The notes under the pieces are model-generated. The model made no database searches and was not told where the DNA came from. It worked only from the letters and a program-made list of their open reading frames with translations. A program made the position numbers and the translations under genes. From positions 2,518,452-2,582,451 of the forward strand of contig CAVUMX010000003.1 in the NCBI GenBank assembly GCA_963742725.1: 64,000 nucleotides of DNA, in the 5' to 3' direction. Below, one piece after another: positions 32,711-42,126 of the stretch (position 1 is the first letter of the stretch; each line of letters starts with the position of its first letter). The stretch is from CAVVAL01 sp963742725. Lineage in GTDB: Bacteria; Actinomycetota; Actinomycetes; Mycobacteriales; Cryptosporangiaceae.

Positions 32711-34336
32711 TCAGACCAGGTCGTGCTCGTAGGCGAAGGCACTCGCGGCGGTCCGTGACGAGACGCCGAGCTTGGCGAAGATGTTCTGCAGGTGCCGGGC
32801 GACGGTGTGCTCGCTGAGGACGAGCGCCGCGGAGATCTCCCGGTTGCTCTGTCCGGTCGCGACCAGGCGAAGGACCTCGCACTCGCGGGCGCTGAGGCCG
32901 TGCGAGGGCGTAACCGGAGTATCGAGCGCCGCAAGGTCGGGCCGTGCGCCGAGTTCGACGAACGCATCGCGGGCCGCCTGACGTTCGAGATCGGCCGAGT
33001 CCGCGTCGCCGAGGAGCCGGCACGCCAGCCCGATCAAGGCGCGGCTGCGTGCCGCTTCGTACGGCGCTTCGAGCCGCTGCCACGCGTCCGAGGCTCGGCG
33101 CAGTGCGGCCAGGGCGGCCTGCGCGTCACCGTCGGCCAGGGCCACCGCTCCCCGCGCGTGCCAGCACATCGCGTCGATGACCTCGCTGCCCTGCTGCGCG
33201 GCGATCTCGTCGAACTCGCGGCACGCGCCGGACGCCGCCTCGACGTCACCGGCCGCCAGCATGATCTCGACGTACGCCGGCAGCAGCGCCACTCTCGGCA
33301 ACCCCCGCGACGACTCGGACACGGCCCTGCGGATCATCGCCGCCGCCGAATCAAGCCTGCCCTGGGCCAGGCGCATGAGGGCGAGGCCGGGTTGCGGCTC
33401 CCGTCCGAGGCCGCTGGCCTTGCGGTAGGCCTCGTCCGCGAGGGCGAACTCGCCGCGCAGACGGTGCACCTCCCCCTCGCGGTACGCGGCGTCGCCGGAC
33501 GCCATCCGGTTCATGACGCCGTGCGTGAACTGCTCGCCGATCCGGCGCAGTTCGTCGAGCGCGTCGTCCCAGTCGCCGACGAGGGTCATGATCTCGGCGC
33601 GGTGGACGAGGCAGAGTCCCTTGTAGGACACCATGTCCGGCTGGTGCTCGCACCACCGGGTCAGGGCGACGGTCCACTCCCGGACCCGTCGCAGCTGGTA
33701 GACGCCACGGCAGAACGCGATCGTGTTGCAGTAGACGATCCCCGCGACGATCGGCGACAACTCCCCCGACGTGACAGCCACCATCGTCTCGTCGATCAGC
33801 CGCAGACCCTCCTCCGCACGCCCGAGCCTGACCAGGGCGTGCCCGTGCTCCATCATGCCCATCGCGATCAGGTCGGGGTCACCAAAGCGTTCGCCGATCT
33901 CGGCGACCTCGGCGGCGGCGGACCGGGCTGCCGTGGCGTCGCCCTTGAACAGGTGATCCAGCGTCTCCGCGACCAGCACATAGCCGCGCTCGGCGACGTC
34001 ACCCTCCTCGCGGTCGAGCAGCCGCTCCGCCCGCGCGAACCAGCCGAATGCCGTCGCGGACTGTCCCCGGAACAGCCAGCTGTGCCCGATCCAGAAGCCG
34101 CACCGCACGGCGGCCATGGGCGCGCCCGCCTTCAGGTGAGCCCGGTACGCGCGTTCCAGGTGACCGACGTAGTCGTCGTCGCGGCCGAGCATGTACGCCG
34201 CCCGGGCGAGCAGTTCGAGGTCCGCCGGTTCCAACCGCGACACCAGATCCGCGGCGGTCAACGCGTCGTACGCGTCCCGCCAGCCCGCCTCGGCGAAGAA
34301 CTGGCGTCCACGCTCGAGATCAGGGACGGAGACCAC
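32711..34336 (-). CDS. LuxR-type regulator with TPR sensor domain
   Basis: 541 residues. The C-terminal 65 residues are a LuxR helix-turn-helix (L-S-A-R-E-C-E-V-L-R-L-V-A-T-G-Q-S-N-R-E-I-S). The preceding 450 residues are degenerate TPR-like helical repeats (A-E-R-L-L-D, A-L-V-R-L-G-R-A-E-E-G-L-R-L-I). There is no N-terminal AAA ATPase, unlike the LAL regulators. Start is set at the GTG 34336 because GGGAG lies 5 bases before it. Probable target is the small gene at 32288. Confidence 0.88.
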   Translation of the reverse strand: MVSVPDLERGRQFFAEAGWRDAYDALTAADLVSRLEPADLELLARAAYMLGRDDDYVGHLERAYRAHLKAGAPMAAVRCGFWIGHSWLFRGQSATAFGWFARAERLLDREEGDVAERGYVLVAETLDHLFKGDATAARSAAAEVAEIGERFGDPDLIAMGMMEHGHALVRLGRAEEGLRLIDETMVAVTSGELSPIVAGIVYCNTIAFCRGVYQLRRVREWTVALTRWCEHQPDMVSYKGLCLVHRAEIMTLVGDWDDALDELRRIGEQFTHGVMNRMASGDAAYREGEVHRLRGEFALADEAYRKASGLGREPQPGLALMRLAQGRLDSAAAMIRRAVSESSRGLPRVALLPAYVEIMLAAGDVEAASGACREFDEIAAQQGSEVIDAMCWHARGAVALADGDAQAALAALRRASDAWQRLEAPYEAARSRALIGLACRLLGDADSADLERQAARDAFVELGARPDLAALDTPVTPSHGLSARECEVLRLVATGQSNREISAALVLSEHTVARHLQNIFAKLGVSSRTAASAFAYEHDLV

Positions 34337-34431
34337 GACCACTCCCAACGCCGGACACGGCCATCATCCCACCGGTCGCCGTAGGGCGGAGCAAACGCGG
34401 AGCGACGTTTTCCCAGCTCAGGGGGCCGGCG

Positions 34432-34782
34432 CTATTCGGGGCCGGCGGTGCTCTGGTCGAACAGGTGGACCGGGTTGCCGGTCGGGTCCAGGAAGGTCGC
34501 GCCCTTGCCACCCGGCATCTCGATCTCGCCCTGCCAGTCGAGGTCCGGATGCGACTGCCGGAAGTCGTCCACGCTGTCGACGGCGTAGAAGCCGCCGGCT
34601 CCCCACCGCGGCCCGGTGTCCGGTGGCACATCGAGCATCAGCTCGACCTCCGAACCCGGGATCGCGAACGCGACGGTCGACTCGCCCTCCCGCCAGGACT
34701 CGTCGAATCCGAGCGTGTCGCGGTAGAAGGCGACCGAGGCCTTCAGATCCTTCACCGGCTGGTACAGGAACGTCAGCTTCAT
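34432..34782 (-). CDS. VOC/glyoxalase-family protein
   Basis: 116 residues with the two beta-alpha-beta-beta-beta modules of the vicinal oxygen chelate fold: L-K-A-S-V-A-F-Y-R-D-T-L-G-F-D at the front, and F-L-D-P-T-G-N-P-V-H-L-F at the end with a metal-position Glu/His pattern. Such small proteins are glyoxalases, dioxygenases or antibiotic-binding resistance proteins. It is divergent from a TetR repressor that likely controls it. Confidence 0.88.
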   Translation of the reverse strand: MKLTFLYQPVKDLKASVAFYRDTLGFDESWREGESTVAFAIPGSEVELMLDVPPDTGPRWGAGGFYAVDSVDDFRQSHPDLDWQGEIEMPGGKGATFLDPTGNPVHLFDQSTAGPE

Positions 34783-34803
34783 GCGAATGACCGTAAACGG
34801 ATT

Positions 34804-34815
34804 ACGTCCTGACGT
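34804..34815. promoter_or_regulatory. TetR operator candidate ACGTC-CT-GACGT
   Basis: A perfect interrupted palindrome centred in the 53-base gap between the divergent VOC and TetR genes, 21 bases before the TetR start. Confidence 0.55.
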
Positions 34816-34835
34816 CAACCAGTTATGCTTGTCCC

Positions 34836-35348
34836 ATGCGCGAATGGGTCCCCGTCCCGGGTTCGGCCAAAGCCCGGCTCATCGAGGCGGCCATCCACCA
34901 GTTCGAACTCGTCGGCTACGAGGCCGTCAACGTCGTCGACCTGGCCAGCAAGGCGAGCGTCACCACGGGCGCGCTGTACCACCACTTCGGCTCGAAGCTC
35001 GGCCTGTACCTGACTGTCCGTGAAGACATGGAGAAGCGGATCGTCGAACGGATGGAGGGTGCCGCCGCGGCGGCCGGGGGCCGGGGGCACCCCGCGGTGC
35101 GTGCCGCGCTCCTGGTGGCCTTCGACGCCGCCGTCCGGTTCGCCGTGTGCCGGATCCTCGGCGAGCAGCCACCGGTGGAGCGCGACGACCCGGTCGCCGC
35201 CGCGCTCCGACCGTTACTGACCAGGCACAAGGCGCCCGCCGCGCACATCCTGGCCGCGGCCTGGCGGGCGGCGCTCCTGTCCGTAGCCACAGGCTCGTCC
35301 TCCACGACGGCCAGGGCGTCCCTCGTGTACGTCCTGGACCCGCGGTAG
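34836..35348 (+). CDS. TetR-family repressor
   Basis: 170 residues. The helix-turn-helix is A-K-A-R-L-I-E-A-A-I-H-Q-F-E-L-V-G-Y to G-A-L-Y-H-H-F-G-S-K-L-G-L-Y. The C-terminal ligand domain is short for the family (usually 190-210 residues in total). Codon 127 is TTA (35214-35216), a rare codon here. Divergent from and probably controlling the VOC gene through the palindrome between them. Confidence 0.92.
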   Translation: MREWVPVPGSAKARLIEAAIHQFELVGYEAVNVVDLASKASVTTGALYHHFGSKLGLYLTVREDMEKRIVERMEGAAAAAGGRGHPAVRAALLVAFDAAVRFAVCRILGEQPPVERDDPVAAALRPLLTRHKAPAAHILAAAWRAALLSVATGSSSTTARASLVYVLDPR

Positions 35349-35359
35349 CCACCACCCGC

Positions 35360-36881
35360 TCAGGGGGTGCCGAACCAGCCGGCCAGTGCTTCGCGCAGCG
35401 TGAGTGTGGCGGTGTCGGCGGGTTCGTCGATGGTCGCGGCCCAGGCGATGTGGGCGTCCGGGCGGATCAGGACGGCGTCCGCTGGCCGGTGTCCGGTCTC
35501 GGCCGTGCGGATGTCGACGCGATGCCGCCAGTCTCGGGCGGCCTCGCGGAGTTCGGCGCGGTCGGCGAGGTCGAGGAGGACGGGCCGGGCGGTGTGCATG
35601 AGTTCCGCGACGCTGGTCGTGCCCTGGTCGGTGTTCAGGGTGAGGTCGGGTGCGAAGGTGCCCGTCAGGGCGTGGTCGTTGGGGTTGGGCATCGGGTAGC
35701 GGATGTCGGCGCCGGCGATGAGGGCTCCCATCCGGCGCAACGGCTGCTCGTCGACGAGCAGTTCCAGGAAGACTTCCCGCAGCGCGTCGGCGGCTGGGTC
35801 GTGTCCGCGCCGCAGGGCCACCTGCGCCTGGGTGTGGAGCAGTGTGCGGGCGCCGGCGAAGTGGCGTTCGCCGTGGTACGTGTCCAGGAGGCCGGCCGGC
35901 GCCCAGCCGTGGATGTCGGCGGCCAGCTTCCAGGCGAGGTTGACCGCGTCGAGCATGCCGGCGTTGAGGCCCACACCCGTCGCGGGGAACAGATGCGCCG
36001 CATCGCCGGCCAGCAGGATCCGCCCGGCGCGGTACGTCTCGGCCTGCCGGGCCTGGAAGGTGAAGCGCGACAGCCGGATCGGTTCGCCCAGGGGCAGGTT
36101 CGCGCCGAGCACGCGGCGGATGCTGTCCTGGAGCTCGGTCAAGGTCATCGGCGCGTCGTCGTCGACGTCGGTGTCGTCCTCGGTCGTGAAGACGAGCAGA
36201 GCCTCGGACGTGGGCGATCCGAGCCCGAAGAGGCCGCGGTCCGTCCGCGTGAACCCCGCACGGATCCTGCCCAGTTCGGGGACGTCGAGGTCGCCGTTGT
36301 CGAGCCGGGTCACCGAGTCGGACCTGGTGACCTGCCCCAGCCGGTTGACCTCGGGATAGGTGGTTCCGGGGAACGGGATGCCGGCCAGGTCGCGGACCCG
36401 GCTGCGCGGGCCGTCGCATCCCACCAGGTATCGGGCGGTCACCTGATAGGGCCCGTCCGGGCCGCGCACGTCCGCGGTCACCGTGGCGTCGTCCTGGCTC
36501 ACCCCGACCACCTCGTGTCCGGGGCGGATGTCGGCGCCGAGTTCGGCGGCGCGTTCGTCGAGCAGGCGTTCGAGTCGCGCTTGCGGGAGCAGCGATCGCG
36601 TGCATCGGGGGCTCTGCCAGGTGCGTGAGGTCCAGATGGACGCCGCCGAACGGGAATCGGGGAGCCGGGTCGGGGTCGGGGCTGACCGCCGTCAGCCGTT
36701 CCAGCAGGCCCCGGTAGCGCAGCAGTTGCAGGATCTGCCCGCCAAGACCGCCGGCCTTCGGGGCCTCTCCGCGCTGCGGCCGCCGCTCCAGTACCAGCGG
36801 TCGCACGCCGGCCAGGCACAGCTCACCCGCCAGCATCAGGCCGGCCGGGCCGGCGCCCACGACGATCACGTCGACGTCCAT
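35360..36881 (-). pseudogene. FAD-dependent aromatic monooxygenase, single-base frameshift
   Basis: Residues 1-95 carry the FAD motif V-V-G-A-G-P-A-G-L-M-L-A-G-E-L and L-E-R-R-P. At 36584 one extra base shifts the frame. Removing it joins I-A-A-P to Q-A-R-L-E-R-L-L-D-E-R and gives about 506 residues, the normal length of PheA/TfdB/Rox-type hydroxylases, with the second FAD motif G-D-A-A-H-L-F-P-A-T-G-V-G-L-N intact. It resembles rifampicin and aromatic polyketide hydroxylases. Either a true pseudogene or a sequencing error; the rest of the frame is undamaged, favouring a recent change or error. Confidence 0.8.
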
Positions 36882-36903
36882 CGCATCCTCCCGTCCGCAC
36901 GCC

Positions 36904-36932
36904 GGGGTCGGCCCCTGAGCAGGGCCGACCCC
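36904..36932 (-). terminator. Terminator after the RibD/DHFR-like gene
   Basis: GGGGTCGGCCC (36904-36914) and its perfect complement (36922-36932) with a 7-base loop, 11 bases beyond the stop of the gene at 36943 and before the monooxygenase start. Confidence 0.75.
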
Positions 36933-36942
36933 GACTGCCTGG

Positions 36943-37518
36943 TCAGCGGGTGACGTCGTAGACCAGCTTCTGGATTCCGTTGGAGTAGGACTCGCTCTCG
37001 ACGAGCGTGAGGCTCTGCTTGTCCTTGTCGGTGTCGCTGAACAGCCGCTTGCCCGCGCCGAGAAGCACCGGGAAGACCAGCAGGTGGTAGCGGTCGATCA
37101 GGTGGGCGTCGGACAGGTTGCGGTTCAGGGTGGCGCTGCCGTGGATGCCGATCGGCCCGCCGTCGGTCTCCTTGAGCGCGGCGACGTCGTCGAGCGAACG
37201 GAGGATGCTGATCTCTCCCCAGTTGGACACCAGGTCCTTCTCTTCGAGCGTGGTCGACACGACGTACTTCGGCATCGCGTTGTAGCCGGCGAAGTCCTCG
37301 GTCATGCTCGGCCACACCGGTGAGAACGCCTCGTAGCTGACCCGGCCCATCATCATGGCCGCGGCCTCTTCCTGCTCGCGGCCCTTGAGCTCGTAGGCGG
37401 CGGCGTCGAACTCTATGTCCTTGAAGGTCCAGCCCGAGTTGCGGTAGCCCGCTTCTCCGCCGGGCCCCTCGATGACGCCGTCGAGCGAGACGAACGCGGT
37501 GGCGATCAGGGTGCGCAT
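36943..37518 (-). CDS. RibD C-terminal/dihydrofolate-reductase-fold protein
   Basis: 191 residues; AAGGAGCT precedes the ATG by 4 bases. Starts M-R-T-L-I-A-T-A-F-V-S-L-D-G-V-I-E-G-P-G, with M-M-M-G-R-V-S-Y-E-A-F, I-G-I-H-G-S-A-T-L and F-P-V-L-L-G-A-G-K-R-L-F. This is the stand-alone RibD_C family, NADPH-binding reductases of mostly unknown substrate. Upstream of a terminator, so independent of the monooxygenase behind it. Confidence 0.9.
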   Translation of the reverse strand: MRTLIATAFVSLDGVIEGPGGEAGYRNSGWTFKDIEFDAAAYELKGREQEEAAAMMMGRVSYEAFSPVWPSMTEDFAGYNAMPKYVVSTTLEEKDLVSNWGEISILRSLDDVAALKETDGGPIGIHGSATLNRNLSDAHLIDRYHLLVFPVLLGAGKRLFSDTDKDKQSLTLVESESYSNGIQKLVYDVTR

Positions 37519-37659
37519 GGGTAGCTCCTTGGTTGGTCTGCGGTGCTGTCATCAAGTGCGTCGAACGGGAGCCGCCGGATACGACACCTCCCGCCGAGAA
37601 AGTTCCGACGCACCGATCTTGGCCCCCGCGCGGCACCGGGAACCAGCACCGACGCCGTC

Positions 37660-40600
37660 CTACGGGGCAGTTGCGTAATGGTGCAACCTCGTCGCGTCCA
37701 GGTCCGCGCTGCCGATCTCGGTGAATAGCGCGCGTGCGTGCTCGAGGTGGGCCCGCGCGGCGGCGCCGTCGGTGGCGCGCGCCAGCACCGCCAGGGTGCG
37801 GGCCTCGTCCAGCCGGGCTCCGGTGTCGCGGTGGACGGCTAGGGCCCGCGTCGCGTGACCAGCGGCCGTCTCCGGGCAGTGGTCGAGCGCGAGGCCGGCG
37901 AGCACGGTCAGGGCGCGGCCTTCGAGGATCCGGTAGCCGATGCCCGCCGCGATCGAGAGCGCCAGGTCGGCGTCGGCGACGGTCGCGCGGGCCTCCGCCA
38001 GCCCGATGAGCGCCTCGACCTCCAGGTAGCGGGTGCCCGTGCGGCGGGCGAGCGCGAGCGCCTGCTCGTGGCGGGCGACCGCGTCGTCGGGGCGGCGTTG
38101 CCGCAGGTGGATGGTGCCGATCGCGTTCAGCGCCGCCGTCGCCGCGCGCAGTTCGCCGGTCTCCGTGGCGAGCGCGTGGGAGTCGAGCCCGAACGCCATC
38201 GCGTCGCCGAGGCGCCCGGCGTCGCGGTTGACCCGGGCCAGGTTGTTCAGCGCGTACGCGGCGCCTTCGCGGTCGCCGACCTCGCGGAACAGCGCGAGCG
38301 CGCGCGTGTGGTGGTCGACGGAGCGGTCGAGGTGGCCCTGCGCCTGGTACGCCTTGCCGAGGTTGTCCAGTCCGATGGCCTCGCCGTCGCGGCTGCCCAG
38401 CTCGCAGTGCAGCTCCAGGGCCTGGGCGCACTGCTCGACGGCCTGGTCCAGCCGGCCCCATTCGAGGTAGACGCAGCCGAGGCTGGTGAGCGTGTTCGCC
38501 GTGCCCATGTGCCGGTCGACCGCGCGGTGGATGGTCGCGGCGCGCTGGTAGTGGTCGGAGGCCTGTTCGAGCCGCCCCTGGTACCAGTGGACGGTGCCGA
38601 TGTTGCCGAGCACGGTCGCCTCGGACTCGCGCCAGCCGGCCGCCCTGGCCGCCTCCAGCGCCGCGGCGTAGTGCTCCAACGCCTGCCGGTACTGGCCGAT
38701 CGTGCGGTGCGCGTCGGCGAGGCTCAGCCGCACGGCCGCCAGCGCCCGGGGATCGCCGTCCCGTTCGGCGGCGGCCAGCCCGGCGTCGCCGACCGCGAGC
38801 CAGTCGACGACGTGGCACGTCATGCGGAAGTAGCCGCGGAGCCCGTCCGCCAGGCGCCACGCCACGTCGATTGGTCCGTGCTCGGCGGCGTGGACCGCGG
38901 CGGCCACGAGGCTGGTGCGCTCGGCGTCGATCCAGGCGCGGGCGTCGACGTGGTCGCGGAACGTCTCGACCAGCCCGGCCAGCCCTGTCAGCTCAGCCAG
39001 ATCTGTCTGCTCAGTCACGGCAGGCAGCCGCAGCACCCGGCCGTAGAGCAGCCGCGCGGCGGCGTCCGTGGTGCGCAGGTACCAGCCGAGGAGGCGCCCG
39101 ACCGCCGCCTCGGTCTCCCCCGTGTCCTCGGCCTGGGCGCGCTCACGCGCGAAGTGGCGGAGCAGGTCGTGGAAGGCGAACCGGCCGTCGCTGGTCTCTT
39201 CCACGAGGTGCGCGCCGGCGAGCCGGTCGAGCGCGCGCTGGGCGTCGTCGACGGTGGTGCCGGCCAGCGCGGCGGCCGCCTCGGCGGTGAAGTCGACCAG
39301 CGGCGCGGCGCCGAGCAGCCGGAACAGGGTGGCCGCCGCCTCGGGAAGGCGCTGGTAGGACAGGTCGAACGCGGCCCGGACCGCGACCTGCTCGTCGCCG
39401 TCGACGGCGAGCGCCGCGAGCCGGTTGTCGGCGCGCAGCTCCTCGACGTGGCTGGCGATGCTGCGCTGGCGGCGTCCGGACAGGTTCGCCGCGCTGATCC
39501 GCAGGGCGAGCGGGAGGTAGCAGCAGAGTTCCGCGAGCGACGCGGCCGCCTCGGGCTCGGCGTCGACCCGGTCGGCGCCGAGCACCCGCCGCAGCAGGCC
39601 CCGGGACTCGCCGGGGGTGAGCACGTCGAGCGTGAGCCGGCGGGCGCCGTCCTGCGCGACGAGCCCGGCGAGCGCGTCGCGGCTGGTGACGACGACGAAG
39701 CAGCCCGGGCTGGCCGGGATCAGCGGGCGTACCTGGTCGGCGGAGGACGCGTTGTCGAGCACGACGAGCATCCGCTTGCGGGCGAGCATGGTGCGGAACA
39801 GCGCGGCGGCGGAGTCCACATCGGTGGGTACCCGTTCGGCGGCCATCCCGAGCGCGTGCAGGAACCGCGCGAGCGCCTCGATCGGACGCAGCGGCGGCGT
39901 GCGGGCGTAGCCCTGGAGGTTCACGTAGAGCTGGCCGTCCGGGAACCGGTCGCGGACGTGGTTGCCCCAGTGCACGGCCAGCGCGGTCTTGCCGACGCCC
40001 GCGGTGCCTGCGATGGCGCAGATCACGACGGCGGACGGGTCGTCGTCGAGCAGCGCGTCGAGGTGTCGCAGGTACTCGCGGCGGCCGGTGAACCCGGCGA
40101 CGTCGGCCGGGAGCTGCGCGGGCCGCGGATCGGCGGTGGTGGGGGTGGCCACCGCGGGTAGCTCGCCACGGACGACCCGCAGGTGCGCGGCCTGCAGGTC
40201 GGCACCCGGTTCGACACCCAGCTCGTCGTCGAGGCGGCCACGGATGTCGGTGTAGAGCTGGAGCGCCGCCGCCTGCTCGCCGCTGCCCGCCAGCGCGAGC
40301 ATGAGGCGCGCCGCGACCCGCTCGTGCAGGGGTTCGTCGGCGAGGACCGCCCGTAACGGCGTGACGGCCTCCGCGCACCGGACCAAAGCGAGGGACACGT
40401 CAGCGTAGGCGCAGACCGCCGCCGACCGGCGCTGTCCGATCGCGAGCACCGACGGGTGTGCCCGGACCCGGTCGCTCGCGTCGGCGAGCACCGGGCCCCG
40501 CCAGCAGCGCAGCGCCTGGGCGAGCCGGTCGTTGGCCGTCTCCAGGTGGCCGGCGGACAGTGCCTCCGTCCCGGCGGCGGCAAGCGCGTCGAAGCGGGCG

Positions 40601-41163
40601 ACATCGAGCTGGTCGTCCGCCAGTTCGAGGCGGTAGCCGTTGCGGACGAGCCGCACGGTCTGGATCTCCGCGCGGGGACGGCGCCGTGGCTCCAGCAGGG
40701 TCCGCAGCTGCGCCACGTACCCGTGGACCAGGCTCAGGCAGGTGCGTGGCGGGTCGTCGCCCCACAGCACGTCGACGATCTCGTCGCGGGAGATGACCTG
40801 GTTCGGCTGCATCGCGAGCAGGCCGAGCAGGTCACGCAGCATGGTCGAGGAGATGACGACCGCGGTGTCGCCCCGGGTGACGCTCATCGGGCCGAGAACG
40901 CCGACGCGCAGGCTGTCGACGGCGGACGACTCGGACGCCGCCGCGGCGAGCAGTGCGGTGCGGTCGGTGTCGGCGAGGTCGAGCGTCGTGGCGAGCGCAT
41001 GGATCGACCGTGCCCGTGGCCGCTCGACCCGCCCCTGCTCGATATCGCGCAGGGCCCGCACGCTCATGCCCGCGCGGGTCGCCAGCTCCTGCTGCGAGAC
41101 GCCCGCCCGCAGCCGGTAGAGCCGAAGCAGTTCCCCTGGAGAAGACGCCTGATCCGTGGCCAC
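37660..41163 (-). CDS. XRE-SARP-NB-ARC-TPR regulator (AfsR-like with extra N-terminal HTH)
   Basis: About 1167 residues. Domains in order: an XRE helix-turn-helix (L-R-A-G-V-S-Q-Q-E-L-A-T-R-A-G-M-S, about 12-65); an OmpR-type SARP winged helix (about 85-170); a BTAD helical domain (about 180-330); an NB-ARC ATPase with Walker A G-T-A-G-V-G-K-T-A-L (about 388) and L-V-V-L-D-N-A-S; then ten or so TPR units to the end. SARPs activate secondary-metabolism or stress genes; the STAND ATPase and TPRs gate them. Start at GTG 41163 or 41196 is uncertain. No antibiotic cluster adjoins it; a CHAP amidase is divergent. Confidence 0.9.
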   Translation of the reverse strand: MATDQASSPGELLRLYRLRAGVSQQELATRAGMSVRALRDIEQGRVERPRARSIHALATTLDLADTDRTALLAAAASESSAVDSLRVGVLGPMSVTRGDTAVVISSTMLRDLLGLLAMQPNQVISRDEIVDVLWGDDPPRTCLSLVHGYVAQLRTLLEPRRRPRAEIQTVRLVRNGYRLELADDQLDVARFDALAAAGTEALSAGHLETANDRLAQALRCWRGPVLADASDRVRAHPSVLAIGQRRSAAVCAYADVSLALVRCAEAVTPLRAVLADEPLHERVAARLMLALAGSGEQAAALQLYTDIRGRLDDELGVEPGADLQAAHLRVVRGELPAVATPTTADPRPAQLPADVAGFTGRREYLRHLDALLDDDPSAVVICAIAGTAGVGKTALAVHWGNHVRDRFPDGQLYVNLQGYARTPPLRPIEALARFLHALGMAAERVPTDVDSAAALFRTMLARKRMLVVLDNASSADQVRPLIPASPGCFVVVTSRDALAGLVAQDGARRLTLDVLTPGESRGLLRRVLGADRVDAEPEAAASLAELCCYLPLALRISAANLSGRRQRSIASHVEELRADNRLAALAVDGDEQVAVRAAFDLSYQRLPEAAATLFRLLGAAPLVDFTAEAAAALAGTTVDDAQRALDRLAGAHLVEETSDGRFAFHDLLRHFARERAQAEDTGETEAAVGRLLGWYLRTTDAAARLLYGRVLRLPAVTEQTDLAELTGLAGLVETFRDHVDARAWIDAERTSLVAAAVHAAEHGPIDVAWRLADGLRGYFRMTCHVVDWLAVGDAGLAAAERDGDPRALAAVRLSLADAHRTIGQYRQALEHYAAALEAARAAGWRESEATVLGNIGTVHWYQGRLEQASDHYQRAATIHRAVDRHMGTANTLTSLGCVYLEWGRLDQAVEQCAQALELHCELGSRDGEAIGLDNLGKAYQAQGHLDRSVDHHTRALALFREVGDREGAAYALNNLARVNRDAGRLGDAMAFGLDSHALATETGELRAATAALNAIGTIHLRQRRPDDAVARHEQALALARRTGTRYLEVEALIGLAEARATVADADLALSIAAGIGYRILEGRALTVLAGLALDHCPETAAGHATRALAVHRDTGARLDEARTLAVLARATDGAAARAHLEHARALFTEIGSADLDATRLHHYATAP

Positions 41164-41394
41164 GACGTAGAACCGCCCCCGGTTGTCGGCCCGCACTGAC
41201 CTGCCGCGCCATACTGCCGGTTTCTTCCGCCCCTCCGCTACGGAATGTCAGCAATTGGACGAAAGCGCAGGTCAGGGGGCATGGGCCCGGCACGTCCACG
41301 GACGGTTCGGGCGCCGGAACGGGAACAGCGGTGGGCCCAGCGACCCTCCCTAGCGTCTGGACCTGACAGCTTCACCCCCACAACGGGAGGCGAA

Positions 41395-41991
41395 ATGACC
41401 AGCTTGTCCCTGCGGCGATCCGCACCACTGTTCCTGATCGTCGCGCTCTTCGCCGGCCTGCTCGGCGTGGTCGCTCCGGCGGCGCCCGCCGAGGCCGCCA
41501 CTCCGGCCCAGATCCGGAGCAAGATCGCCACTCTGGCGATCGGCCAGATCGGCCGGCGGGAAACGGGCAACAACTACTACCCCGTCGCGTACAAGACGCA
41601 CTCGTACATCATCCGGCCCGCGGCGTGGTGCGGGGTCTTCTCGCACTGGGCGTGGCTCAAGGGCGGCGCGACCCGGCGCCCCAACATGACCGGCAGCGGC
41701 ACCGCGCAGGGCCACTGGGCGACGTACTGGCAGAAGTGGGGCCAGAACAACGGCCGCTGGAAGCCGATCAGCCGGCGCAACCCCGCCAAGGGTGACGTCG
41801 TGGTCTACGGCAACTACCCCGCGAGCCGGCACGTCGGCGTGGTGGTCGGCACCCGGACCGTCGGCGGTCGACTCCAGGTTCGCACCGTCGAGGGCAACTT
41901 CGACAACAAGGTGGCCGACCGCGGCTGGCGCAACATCACCTCCCTCACGGGCGGTGGCGCCGCGGCGACGGGCTTCGTGTCGCCGGTGTAG
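41395..41991 (+). CDS. Secreted CHAP-domain amidase/peptidase
   Basis: 198 residues; GGGAGG 4 bases before the ATG. A signal peptide ends A-E-A-A near residue 35. The CHAP fold shows Cys79 in A-A-W-C-G-V-F-S-H-W, His146 in S-R-H-V-G-V-V-V-G and E166/N168 in V-E-G-N, the catalytic set of peptidoglycan amidases or endopeptidases. It should cut cell-wall peptide outside the membrane. It is divergent from the giant SARP and is followed by a strong terminator. Gene-specific control by the SARP is plausible but unproven. Confidence 0.88.
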   Translation: MTSLSLRRSAPLFLIVALFAGLLGVVAPAAPAEAATPAQIRSKIATLAIGQIGRRETGNNYYPVAYKTHSYIIRPAAWCGVFSHWAWLKGGATRRPNMTGSGTAQGHWATYWQKWGQNNGRWKPISRRNPAKGDVVVYGNYPASRHVGVVVGTRTVGGRLQVRTVEGNFDNKVADRGWRNITSLTGGGAAATGFVSPV

Positions 41992-42004
41992 TCGGCACGA
42001 CGGA

Positions 42005-42029
42005 CGGCCCCGCTTCCCGGGCGGGGCCG
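42005..42029 (+). terminator. Terminator of the CHAP gene
   Basis: CGGCCCCGC (42005-42013) pairs with GCGGGGCCG (42021-42029), loop of 7, and the stem extends outward with mismatches, 14 bases after the stop. Confidence 0.8.
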
Positions 42030-42042
42030 TTCGTCGTTCTAG

Positions 42043-42075
42043 CCCCGGGGGCTGTTTCGAGACAGCCCCCAGGGG
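42043..42075. repeat. Compact inverted repeat resembling two abutted transposon ends
   Basis: CCCC-GGGGGCTGT, six bases, then ACAGCCCCC-A-GGGG forms a 13-bp stem with one bulge. The tip sequence CTGTTTCGA also occurs in the terminal repeats of the MITE-like element at 54761. It may be a second terminator or a collapsed MITE whose interior is gone. Confidence 0.5.
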
Positions 42076-42126
42076 TCTGGCGTGCGCAATATCGGGGAGA
42101 TCTCAGGGAGGACGGCCCGGCCGCCC

